Origin: Phoronis australis
Taxonomy: Eukaryota; Phoronida; Phoronidae
Direction: 5' to 3'
Length of the DNA: 60,000 bases
Assembly (NCBI GenBank): GCA_002633005.1
Contig: NMRA01000132.1
Span: 205,162-265,161, forward strand
A program made the position numbers and the translations under genes. The notes beneath the pieces were generated by a model. The model ran no database searches. It had not been told where the DNA came from and saw only the letters and a list, made by a program, of their open reading frames with translations. Positions 23,901 to 35,900 of the stretch are shown in pieces. The number at the start of each line of letters is the position of its first letter. Within the stretch, counting starts at the first letter, position 1.

Positions 23901-26900
23901 GCCAAATTTATGTAACAAATTGAAAGTGCATCAGGTTGGCTTCTGTGCACATTCATAGACAAACCACTAATATGTAAATGCTAATGTTACTTAAAATTAT
24001 CGCAACACTATTAACGCATTGTTACAACTAGGCTATGTCAACAAGATTTCAACCTAACAACTTAATCAGCCTTTAAGTTAAATTGCAATTGACATAACCA
24101 AATACAAGTTGCATCGCCCTGTAGCAATTTTACCAAATTTACATCAGTGCTGAAATTACAGATGCATATAAACCAAATCGAGACAATACACAGTAAAAGA
24201 GAGTCTAACCTGACAAAGATTGGATATTCCCTTGCATTGTCTTGACTGACCACTAAACGTAAATAGAATAATTACATACACCCAACTGAATTGGTCAATT
24301 CCAGTCATGATCTACAAAACTGTCTACTAATTTTCAGATCAGGCAAAACAAAATAACTGCTACTGGCTACCAATGAGAGACAAAACTAAGACAATTCTAA
24401 CAGTGCCGTGGTTAGTGCGCTGAGGTAATTGACACAAATGACCACAATTAAGCTGCTAAATCTGTCACCAATTATTTCACAATTTTATACACCAAATAAC
24501 ACATGGGTTTCCTGCGCACACTATACGAATGCCAAGGTGCCCTCTGAAAAGTTTCATGCACATCCTTTTCTCTGTTAACATCATCAAACTTCTCAGAAAC
24601 ACTGTCAGACTCTCTTAGTGATGAGTTGATAATCTCAGTAGATACACGTTCCTCAGCTTGATTCCCGTAGTGTGTTGTCAGTAACATCTTCTGTTGTCAA
24701 CACTGAGTACATGGTCGTCACCAGGTCTTGCTGACTTCATTGCAGCATTTTCATCTGCACTCATGTTGTCACAATCGTGCCTAGACTTGTATACTCAGAA
24801 ACTAGGTGGCTGTCCCTGCTCTTGAAATGTGGTGACAAAACTACCATAATCGATTCTTTATATAGTCTGTGCTGTCTTCATTGTTAGTGGAGTGAGCAAC
24901 TTGAAAATGCAGTCACTTGTCATGGTTTTTTGGTACTGGAATCAGTCTACTTTTCCTTGGAATAGGTTGTGGCTTGCCAACACACACACACGTCATCTGT
25001 TTCCCTCAGCAGATAGCCAATAGGCATCAGAAGGTTCATGTGTAGTGGGCTATTATCTTTTAAGTCAATGCGATAATTGACAACGATGGTGTGTCCTGTG
25101 TCATTGTCACCACAAGAAAACTCATAGTCATATCTCAGTAAGATGTTGCATCGCTCGTGTCGATCATCTGTCAAGTTACCTGTCGAATGACTGGAGCTGT
25201 AATGACAGGTTGCACCTGATAGATGTAATGAGGAGTCATGGTGACAGCTTGTAACTCACCTACTGTAGTCTTCATCGGTATTGACATTGTTCTTGGAGTC
25301 TCATTAGAAACTATAACTTTGATAAACTGCTGTCTGTCATCATGCCAGTACAGAGGAAATACCTTAATTGCCAATGGTAGCCATGGTGATGCTTGTACTG
25401 CAGCTGCTCACTGGTTAGGGTTAGAACTCAACATCAGTAAGTCATCTCACTTGAACATTCTGGTTAGACTGTACCACTACCTTCCTGTGCTTAGTGCACG
25501 GCAACATACCAACACAGAGCAGTTGTTCCTGCTGAGACAAACATCTGAAGTTGACATGTCATTGGGCATCCATCTTTGCCAACAGCAAAGATCTAACTGT
25601 AATTGTTATGACAAGCTGCAGCATTACACTACATTTAATCATAAGGACATGGTCACGAGACCCAATTTAAATAGAAGATCTGTAGAAAGTTACACTTTAA
25701 AGTCTGCAGGCATTCTGACTTCTTTTAGAAAATTTATACTTTTACTGACTGATAGTTTTGTAGACACAGGCTTTTCAACAAGGTCCTGCATAACATTAGT
25801 TAGTGTGCCAAATATTCAAAACTTTTTGGCTATTCTGTTGTGTCTAGAATGGAGGTTGTTGAAATAGTTCAGTTCAGTTTTAAGTTTGAGTTATCCATTT
25901 GCAACATAAAAACTTACCAAATGAAACACATATATTGCAGAGTTGTATTGTTGAAAGTGCTGAATACTATTCAGATTGATTGATTTGCTTTGTTGGTACA
26001 ATTTGCAGGTTGTCAGAGGATTTTAAAGATAAAAAGTGGATTTTCTTTTGCGAAGATCGTACAGACATAGATTTGAAAGCTTTGCTGGAAGTGCTATCAG
26101 AATATGATTACAATAAGGTAACTAGACGTCACTATATCCTTCATTATGAGTGCATATTGCCGTCATCTCTGTCTGTCATACATGTATCTCCTAAACTTCT
26201 TGCAGGATCTCAATGAGATTTAGCAGATGTATTTTTATGAAGCTGTCAACAAGGGATGACGATTTTTGGACCAATCTGAGATCCAGTGTGCCCCCTAGTG
26301 GCAATTTAATTTTTTATGTATGCTTCTGTATCAGAGTTCCTGGATGGATTTTCATGAAATTTGGCAAACAGGTTTCTAGAAGCGAATGCCTTTCCAATTT
26401 TGGACCTATTCGATGTTCGCGTATTCAATTTCATTATTTTTAGTCCGATTTTTGTCGTATTCATCTCTACTTCCCAAAACAGCTTTAAGGGTCATTACAA
26501 AAACTGGCAAATGTGTTCCTGATTAGAGGCACACGGTTGACGGTGATTTTTGGATGCGTCCTTTCCCCTTACTTGTGTTCCCATGATGCTGGTGACTAAT
26601 GCTGATGAGCTTCTGACGAGTTAGACTACCGCTGTGCCCCCTAGTGGCAATTTTTTTGTGTTTGGCTCCATCTAGAGTTTCTCATTGGTTTTACATGTTT
26701 CAACTAAAGGGATACTAAGCCGTGTTTTGGTGATTTTAACCATGTTCTGTACCCTAGCAATGCACAGCTGGCATCTCACTTGAATGGCGAAAGAAGGATT
26801 CAGCTAAAAACACATACTCAATGTGTCACAAAACGGATCGTCATCAAAATTGGCAGATGTGTTCCTGGTGAGAAGGCTACAGCTTACGTTGATTTTCGTA

Positions 26901-29900
26901 CGGGTTCGACCACTGTAGTGCCCATAGTCTCAATATCTTTTGTGTTGGCTGTTGTTTCTGCTAACCCCTGAACACGACCTTTGTGAAATTGGCAAGTGTA
27001 TTCCAATGAACTTGACAACAGATAGACTGAACGTACTACTGCTGTGCCTCCTATTGGCATTCCATTTTTATGTTTGCCTCGTTGTCTTTGGAGTTCCTTG
27101 GCGGATTTTCATTAAATATGCAAATAGTTTTCTGTTAGTAAGAAGATGACGCCTTTTCCATTTTCAGGAGTGTTTCATGTATTCTACAGCATCTTGTGGA
27201 CACTTCTATGATATAACACCCCTAAAAGCACGTCCTTTGCAATACTGTTGCGGGCGCATTCCAATGCTTTGCATTGCTCTTGGTTATTCCACACATTTCT
27301 AAATATGCTTTGTTGGCCATCTTTTGAAAGTAAAGAATGATGTACTTTGTTTTCGTTTTAAAGGTTTAAAACTTATCTCTGATCTATGTGACTTACTTCT
27401 GTTGCATTTAACTTTTATTTTCAACATGGCGTGCCATGCTCTACGTTTCATTACTTACTCTACTTCGCACATCACTGAAGTAAAAAGTGTGGCTGTTCAG
27501 TTACGTTCCTTCTCTTCAACTTTCGAGAGAAAGTAATTGATTTGTGTTAAAAAACCCGAGTGATTACCTGTTTAAGTATATGATGAAAATAAGTATAAGG
27601 ATATTTTGTTTGTACAACTTAAACCTGTTGAAATTTGGCTCTTGAATGCAGAACTTCACATTGTAAATTCATGAATCAATGTTGAATTTCTTCCAGCCTA
27701 TGTTCCTGGGAAAAGGCCTAAGAGATCAGGAGATGACCATCATCCATCACTTTGCAGAACCAGAGTTGTTCACATATCCACATTTCTCTGCTGGCTTTGC
27801 GCTGAGCATTCCAGCCATAAATATGTGAGTTTGGACACTCTTGACATAGTGGCTATTTTATTCAGGGTGTTGCGAATGAGCGGGAACCACATACAATCGT
27901 ACTTGGTAAACGATCTGTTGTGGGATAACTTCTAAGAGTTTGAACTTTGCCTTTTAGTAGCATAACATGACGAGATGAGGTAGTAGAGTGGATGGCTGTG
28001 TGCGATGAAATTAATCATTGACAATCCAATTCTTGTCATTAAATGATTTCAAGCTTGCATGATATTGTTATATGCTGTAGATATGGTTTTATAACACGAG
28101 ATAAATAGTTTCAGTGCAGCTGTGGTTCCAAATTTTGTCACTAAAAACTTCAACTTGGTAACTGTAGGTAAAATTGACCAAAACACTTTCAGTTGCAGGA
28201 CTGCTTACGAGAGTGAAAGGAAAACAGATTTCACGATTGATGCAAAATACGAGGTGAGCTAGTAAAAAGTGTTTTTCTTTGTACTTTTTACGAAACACAC
28301 CGTGCTCAGAAACTCTTCTTCAGAATTTATGGTCAGCATGCTTTTGTTGAAATGCTTTAAATCGAAGTCAACATTAACGTTGTAACTTAGTTTCCTCTTT
28401 TAAGAAGCCCCTCAATTAAAAGAATGCTAAACTTTGCTTGCTCTTCTATGCTTATATGATGTCGACAATGACATTTTGTGCAAAGATTTTTGGCTCAGAT
28501 AAAAAGTATACGCCAGATTCATCATTTTGTTAACTAACAACAATTATTAGTGTGCCACCTATTGGGATCTCAGAATCTGCTGCAATCTGTAATGTTTGCT
28601 AATTATCAGTTTTTTATTGTTTAGCTGGCCAAAGTGCTCTTCAATGTTGAGCCGAAGATCTTACTGACCCATGTGGACAGGTTCTGTGTTGCAAGTCAGT
28701 CGCCAAACTGTGTCACTAACTATCCTGCTAGGCTGTTTGACTGTGTAAGTGTCATTTGTATTAGAAGTCTCGAAATTTGCATCATAGTTTTGAAGGGGGT
28801 CATATTAATGGCAATTCCACATATCACCTCTCTTGTGAAAGAAAAGTGCAAAGCATAGTGCAGTAGGGTAGGAGCCCGTCAGTGCTAAACACTTTGTTGA
28901 AGTCATGACTGTACTTTTTGCTAGACAGCTTAGTGATATTTGCTCCTAGTCTTTATATAATCTCCTATGTTCAGGTGTGCAGTTATGAAGCAAAACACCA
29001 TGAGACATAACGGACAAACAAATTGAAATAGTTGGTATATTTGGAGACTGTGTTCATTTTATTACTGCCTGATGATGAGACATGTGATCTTGAAAATGTA
29101 GCATCTATTTTAACTTGTTTGTACAGTATGTCTCGTGGTGTTTTGCTTCATAACTGCACACCTGAACATAGGATATTATATACATGTAAAGACTAGGAGC
29201 ATATATCATTAAGCTGTCTAGAAAAAGTACAGTGCTCGGAGATAGGAGATTTTAGAGACAAGTGAATAATTTTTTGTTATTAAGCTGTCTAACAAAAAGT
29301 ACAGTTGTGCCTTCAACCAAGTTTGAAGCACAGTGTTTCATAAAAATCCAATCGGCCATTTCTGAGATGTGAGGATCCATTATTTAGCCAAGTTTGGACT
29401 TGAGCCAAGCTTTGTGACTTGTGTTCTTTGGTGTAATTTGAACTAATTTAACAATCACAAATTTCATGGATTTTGAATGACTTTTGCTTTTTCATGATGG
29501 GCTATGTTTGTGATACAGAGTGATGTTATTAACCATTACTTAAGTACTGATTTTGACTCTCCACCAGGGTGCGCCTCTGGCTGAAGATGAGCTTTACATT
29601 GCTGTGAAAACTTGTAAAAAATTCCATGAAGAAAGGGGTATGTATGAGTAATAACACTGAGGTAACTACCATAGATTTAGGAAAAGGGCAGCTGTACATC
29701 TTTTACCAATTGAAAATGGTGCAAGGAAAGAAGAGTGCTTTAAAGGTTGTGTCATCTGCTTTGGCCTTATCGACTTGATGTGCCACCTAACATACACAAT
29801 CTGTGAAGTTTACAGACATCTTACATGAATATATTCTCGTTGATTTTCTTTAGCTAGGCTGGTTCCTATGTTGATTATTTNATACAGAGTGATGTTATTA

Positions 29901-32900
29901 ACCATTACTTAAGTACTGATTTTGACTCTCCACCAGGGTGCGCCTCTGGCTGAAGATGAGCTTTACATTGCTGTGAAAACTTGTAAAAAATTCCATGAAG
30001 AAAGGGGTATGTATGAGTAATAACACTGAGGTAACTACCGTAGATTTAGGAAAAGGGCAGCTGTACATCTTTTACCAATTGAAAATGGTGCAAGGAAAGA
30101 AGAGTGCTTTTAAGGTTGTGTCATCTGCTTTGGCCTTATCGACTTGATGTGCGACCTAACATACACAATCTGTGAAGTTTACAGACATCTTACATGAATA
30201 TATTCTCGTTGATTTTCTTTAGCTAGGCTGGTTCCTATGTTGATTATTTTTGTCAGGTGTTTTTTTTTCAGCAAAATATTCTCTGTGTTCACATCTATGA
30301 ACAACTTTTAGGCACGGGTACATTTGAATAAAAGCATCTTACTAGTTAAGTGGTCTTGTTCATGAAATGCATTTGTAGGTGTCAGATCACTGAAAGTACT
30401 ATTCCAGGGGTTTATGGTATTTTGATAAGTCAATATCTTACCGTGTCTGAATTGCAATATACTTTTTGTTGTTCAAGTCCATAACTTAAGCTTCCCAATT
30501 GCCGGCTGAACTGTCTCGCGATCAGGGTCTCTGTTCACTCAATGGAGCATGTGACGATTTACGCAGTGTTCACATTAACCAAAAAACTTACTATGATTAT
30601 GCAAGATTTTTACAAAGGACTACCGCTTTCGTTGTGAACAGTGTAATTTGTAAGAGGAAAGGCGATGACGACGAACTTAATGGCAATGAAATGGGTGCCG
30701 ATGGTGTACGGAGTAACTCTGTGTCAGCTCGATTCAGTGGGCGCCTGCAGAATTGGCGGGACTTAGGTCAGCTGTGCTGTGTGTTCACTTGGCAAAAATT
30801 GAGATAAATAATTACCTACCACAATACAAACACCAGTGTGGAGTGGATCGAGTATTCTTCTGATCACTAAATGCTGAATATAATAATTATACTGCTTATG
30901 ATGTCGTACCCACTTGGGTGACCTTTCTAGCTTACCTGGAGCCTGTGAGGACATATCTCAAAAAATAATTAGTTAATGGCTGGTCTTTAAGAGTGGCAGC
31001 TTGTCTTATAGGCTTTAAGAATTGTAAAAAAAATTGCAATGAGAATTAATTACAGACCGTCTGATACACGTTGTACCCGACGTGCGCAGGCCACTCATGT
31101 GGACTCCATCACACTGTTCACCTGGAACCATTTTCATGCATTGTTAATATATAGTCAAAACTGAGCTGAGAAGCTATAGACTTGACTCAAGGGTCTTGCA
31201 GTGTGCCTCACTGGGACTCGAACCCATGACCTTGTGTTAAAGATGCAGACTCTTGTTACACTAGGCCACAATGCCTCCACTTTAGTTAGGAATTAGTAAG
31301 CTAGATAATGAAATGCTTAATATTAACCCTTAGTGTGGTATTTGCTGTGAATCATCAAGGTGGCATTTAGAAAGCTTTCACGTAGTGAAACTTTGTTGGG
31401 GTTATCTCTTGAACCTACCTGTAAGTAATAGCTAGCCTTGTGTTTTTACTCCTTAGGCACTGTGAAGTAAACATTGTTAGATTGGTGTGCCATCTCCACT
31501 GACCAGATCCTTTACTCAGTACTAGTTTTGTTTTGACTTTGTAATTTAACTCGATGGAGTGGTATGACACGCATGCGTTCAGTTCAGTGAGTTAAGTCTG
31601 CCGTGGTGTTACAGTGCCTGTTCTAAAGAAGACGTGGGTTCCAACTGCCAAGCATATTGAGCTCTTCAGTGATGTGGCCGATCCTTCAATACCTACCATA
31701 GATCTTGGTGTTCCAAACACTGAGTCAGGTAGGTAGCACAAACATCATTTATCTTAATATTTTGATGTGAAACTATAAGTAACCAAAGATATTGTAGCCA
31801 TTTAACCATCTTTTATATTTCTTGATTTTGACACATATCACAACTTTGAGCTCGTGTTTGTGATTATTAGAAAGTAGGGTGCAAACAATTAAATGTTATT
31901 TAAATAATATAGTTTTGTCAGAACCTTGGTTTGGGTTTGTCACGTAAGGATTTTGATTGTCAAAAGATACTGATTAGATTCTCTAGTCAGTGTTTCACAA
32001 ATGCTATAATAATTGTTTTGGTTGTGACCACTTCTGTTTTTATCTTGTTTGTAATGAAATTGTTCAGAGGTTGCTAGGAATTGCTGAAAGTTTACAAGTT
32101 GCCGTCAGCATTCCACTAAATAAATGAAACACAATGTGGTGTTCACATGGCTGTAGACACTGCACTACTGCAGGACAATGTGGTGTTCACATGGCTGTAG
32201 ACACTGCAGGACAATGTGGTGTTCACATGGCTGTAGACACTGCAGGATCCACGTAGTAATTCTCTTCCAATTTTCTCTCTCTCTCTACAAGACAGATTTG
32301 ACGGCTTGTAGACACTCCAAGATCCACTTACTTTCCTCCCAATTATACATCTCTCTACGTTATAGATGGCTTGTAGACACTTTAGGATCCTCATAATAAT
32401 TTCCTCCCAGTTTCACATCTCTCTCCCTCTCCCTCCCTCTCTCCCCNNNNNNNNNNNNNNNNNNNNNNNNNNNNNNNNNNNNNNNNNNNNNNNNNNNNNN
32501 NNNNNNNNNNNNNNNNNNNNNNNTGTCAAGGTCACTGTGGAAAAATGGAGGCCATTCTAAGACGTATGCACACTGATGAATCAATGAAGAACTTCAAGTG
32601 GTTCGTCATTGCTGACGATGACACACTGCTTAGGTAGGTCTTAATTCGACTGCTCTCTGATTGTCGAATGTGGGAAGAAACATAAGGATTCATAGAAGTT
32701 ATAAGCGTGATGTGTAAGTGTTCAGATGGAGTTTGTTAATCATCTATTTATTTTTTAAACATTTATTCATCAAACACTAAAGTACAAGTCAACAACATTA
32801 TCAGCGTATACTAAATACACAAACGACTATTTATCCACTGTTTACCCCCTGCAGCGCCCCCAGATGAGTGATGCAGCCCATGCATATTGTGCATGAATGA

Positions 32901-35900
32901 GCGAAAACTTTACTGGGCGAAAATAGACACCCACGATGTCCAAAGTTCTTTTATTTGTACCGGTCTAAGATTGCTAAGTTTTAGAAATACTTTTCTGTTG
33001 TTAATCGTCTTTGTACGTAATAAGTGTGTACTCCTTGAAATTGGCTTATTGATATGTTATCAGATGATACAGATGTTGCTGATTATGCTCACAAATATAT
33101 TGCCTTGATATTTTAGGGGTAAAATTCCAAGTAATAACGGAGGTATTCAGTTTCTTTGAGCAGCCACGTAATCCAGTCCTGTACATGTTGTAGTTGTTTG
33201 TTTGTGATTTGGCCGCTAACATCTGTTCAGTTCTACTCTGTGTTTATTGTCCTCTCTCAAGGTCAAGGTTGTTTTCAGAGTGGATCGACTCCGTAAACTA
33301 CTTTCCTGTTACAATGCAGAGGAGGAGGTTGCCATTGGTGAGAAGTACGGTTATGATGTGAGGCGCGGCGGCTACGCCTATATGACTGGAGGATCGGGGT
33401 ATGTGAACCATGGTTTGCTTGTGTTCAGTGTGCGAGTGGGACATGCGCGTGCAAGTCACCGAGTAGCTAGTATGAATGTCTATAGCATGTTGTACGAGTT
33501 GTAACCAAGGCATGGCTATTTTTGTTGTTTGAACTGGAGGGTTCTCGTCAATCTTACAGTGCAGCCACCGAATTGTTAGACTTCGTCCGGTCTGCCTCAC
33601 ACCTAGCCAGACAGGAGCCTTACCAGAACACAGGCGTGAGGGAAATCAGTCATGGCCTTCTCACGTTTAGTCTCTGGGGAGCCTTCACGCTTACCTTCGG
33701 TTTGGTTGACTTGTTCCTCACGTTTTCCTCGCGCCTTCGTCACACTTACCTCGTGCTTTCTTCATGCCTTTGGTGGCTGTGATAACCATGATGGTGGACT
33801 GAAAATAACTTCTAGATTTGCATTTACTGGTGGCTTTGGTGTAACTGTCAAGTAAGCCGTCATTTTGATCTAGTAGTTATTTTTCACCAGTTTCAAATAA
33901 CTCCGTCATTTCATGTATTATTCAGTGCATACAATCGTCCTTCTTTAACTCGTTCAGCATTATGTTGTTCAATTACCACTCCAAAGCCTGTCCCATCAAC
34001 GACCTTACTGTGATTAGTAAAGATGGACCAGTGCTGTAGTTGGGCGCACAGCCAACCACCTTTTGGCATTTGAATGTTGTGCCTACGCACCGTAAGTTAC
34101 GTTGCAACTTCAGTACTCAAGGTGATACGGTGGGCTTCGGGCGCGCACTTACCTCCAATTTTACCACTGCAGCACTGAGATGCACAAACTCATTCCTCTG
34201 TCTCTTGTTACGGTCACGCCTAGCCTGACCAGAGGTAGACCGAACGAAGTCTAATAATCCGTTAGCTGCACTGTTTGAGTGGCTAACCTTTGGGAACTTA
34301 TTCCTGATGAAGATTTGCGTGCTTTCTCAGCTATTTTGTGCAGTTGACATACATGTAGAGGAGATTTAGTGTTTTCATACCACTTTTGGAAAAACAGGGC
34401 ATTAGAAATGGGTCAAACTGTTGTGCTCATAGACTGCTGTCACATTTCAGTTTGTTTATTGTTTTAAAATCTTGCTATTGTGACAGCCATTAATTCTTTT
34501 TTTGAGTACAGATTACAACCAAACAGGGTAATGTGATCTGTCTCGTTTTGCAGGTCGTTGAATTCGTAACGGAGGTAAATAGTGCCATCATACTTCTTCT
34601 GCTTGTTTTTTTACTCGTATATGTTGTTATTTCAATTCTTTTTCAAAAGAAAGTACGAACGTAACGGAATAAAGACTGTGAACAATGAAAAGTGTCGTGC
34701 GTTTAACAAATTCTGTATAATGGAAAAAATATTGATGTTTCTTTTTTATGGCAGTTATGTGTATCTCACAAGGGCTTATCTGTATCATGTCAAAGTTACA
34801 ATTATCATAAAGCACTGTGTGTCTGGAGTATGTATGCGTAGTTAGAACAATAAAAATTCAAAAGCATCATCTGCTGACCTTTCCCAAGACAATTGCGATA
34901 TGATCTGCAGTCATGTTGGTAATACTAAAAGGTGTGATTGATACGTGTTGGTTCTTTGTATGCTCAATGGACTTTACTTTTATTAAATGGCAACTTCCTA
35001 GTTTTCTGTTGACTCGGTAGAGGGTATAGTTGCAGGAATCTTTCATTTAGGGTAGCACAGTGTGGTATGTAGCTGCTTACTCTCCTCTGTGCCCCAATAG
35101 CAGTAGCTTTGCTAGTGAATGGATTGTGGTAAACCCCTACACTTCCAAATGCACCTTTCAGCAACTTTGCCATTCAATCCTAAACGTGCTCACCAGCAAG
35201 TTTGGTACTTGCCCGTTTGTGACCTTATAAGTTCTAAATTTCATGGAACATAGCTACATTTTAACACTATCAGACTATGCGACAAAAACAATATTCTAAT
35301 TTTGTTAGTTCATCTCCATTTTTTCAATTATTGTTTTGCTGTTGATCACTAACTTGCAAAATTGCGATTGCGGGAATGGCCACACCGAACTGCCCATCAG
35401 TGAACAGATGTTTTGACTCAAGCTCAAAACAATTCATAAGATGAGGTTTGTCTTTCAACCAAAATCCATTCCCACTTCTTCACTGACCATTGATGCATGT
35501 TCATAGCTCTACCTTTTGTTCTAAAAGTTTCCTCGAAATTTGATTGGCTTTGAGAAACGGAGTTCCGAAAAAGCGTGGCATTGAGAAAGTTAACTCCTTG
35601 AATTTTGATGCGGTGTTGTATCGCATTAACGTCTTTGAAATATTCATAAAATTTGACAGGTTTGTTTTCGTGAATATGATGAATTAGGATTAGGTGCCTT
35701 TGCCATTTGCTATGCACACTGCGGGCGTGTATCTGCACTCTGTATTCCTCTTGGGTTGCATTCTAATAGCAAATGAAGCATGATACACTTCGGTGTCATA
35801 CTTGCTATTACTTTTCAACCGTCTCATCAAGACCTGAATTATCACAAGCCATTGAATGTCATGTTCGAGGGGTGCAATACAAGGATTTGCTGTTGGTTCT

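Noticed and set aside
25238-25867. 209-codon plus-strand open frame
   Set aside because: It overlaps the more protein-like minus-strand relic, has no recognisable motif, and lies between B3GLCT exons 3 and 4 without matching the family.
31203-31277. Functional tRNA gene on the minus strand
   Set aside because: The T-arm and A-box are good but the acceptor stem does not pair, so it is recorded as a tRNA-like pseudogene or SINE head.
32133-32446. Regular repeats considered as a CRISPR-like array
   Set aside because: Repeats are adjacent without unique spacers and lie in an animal intron; this is a minisatellite.
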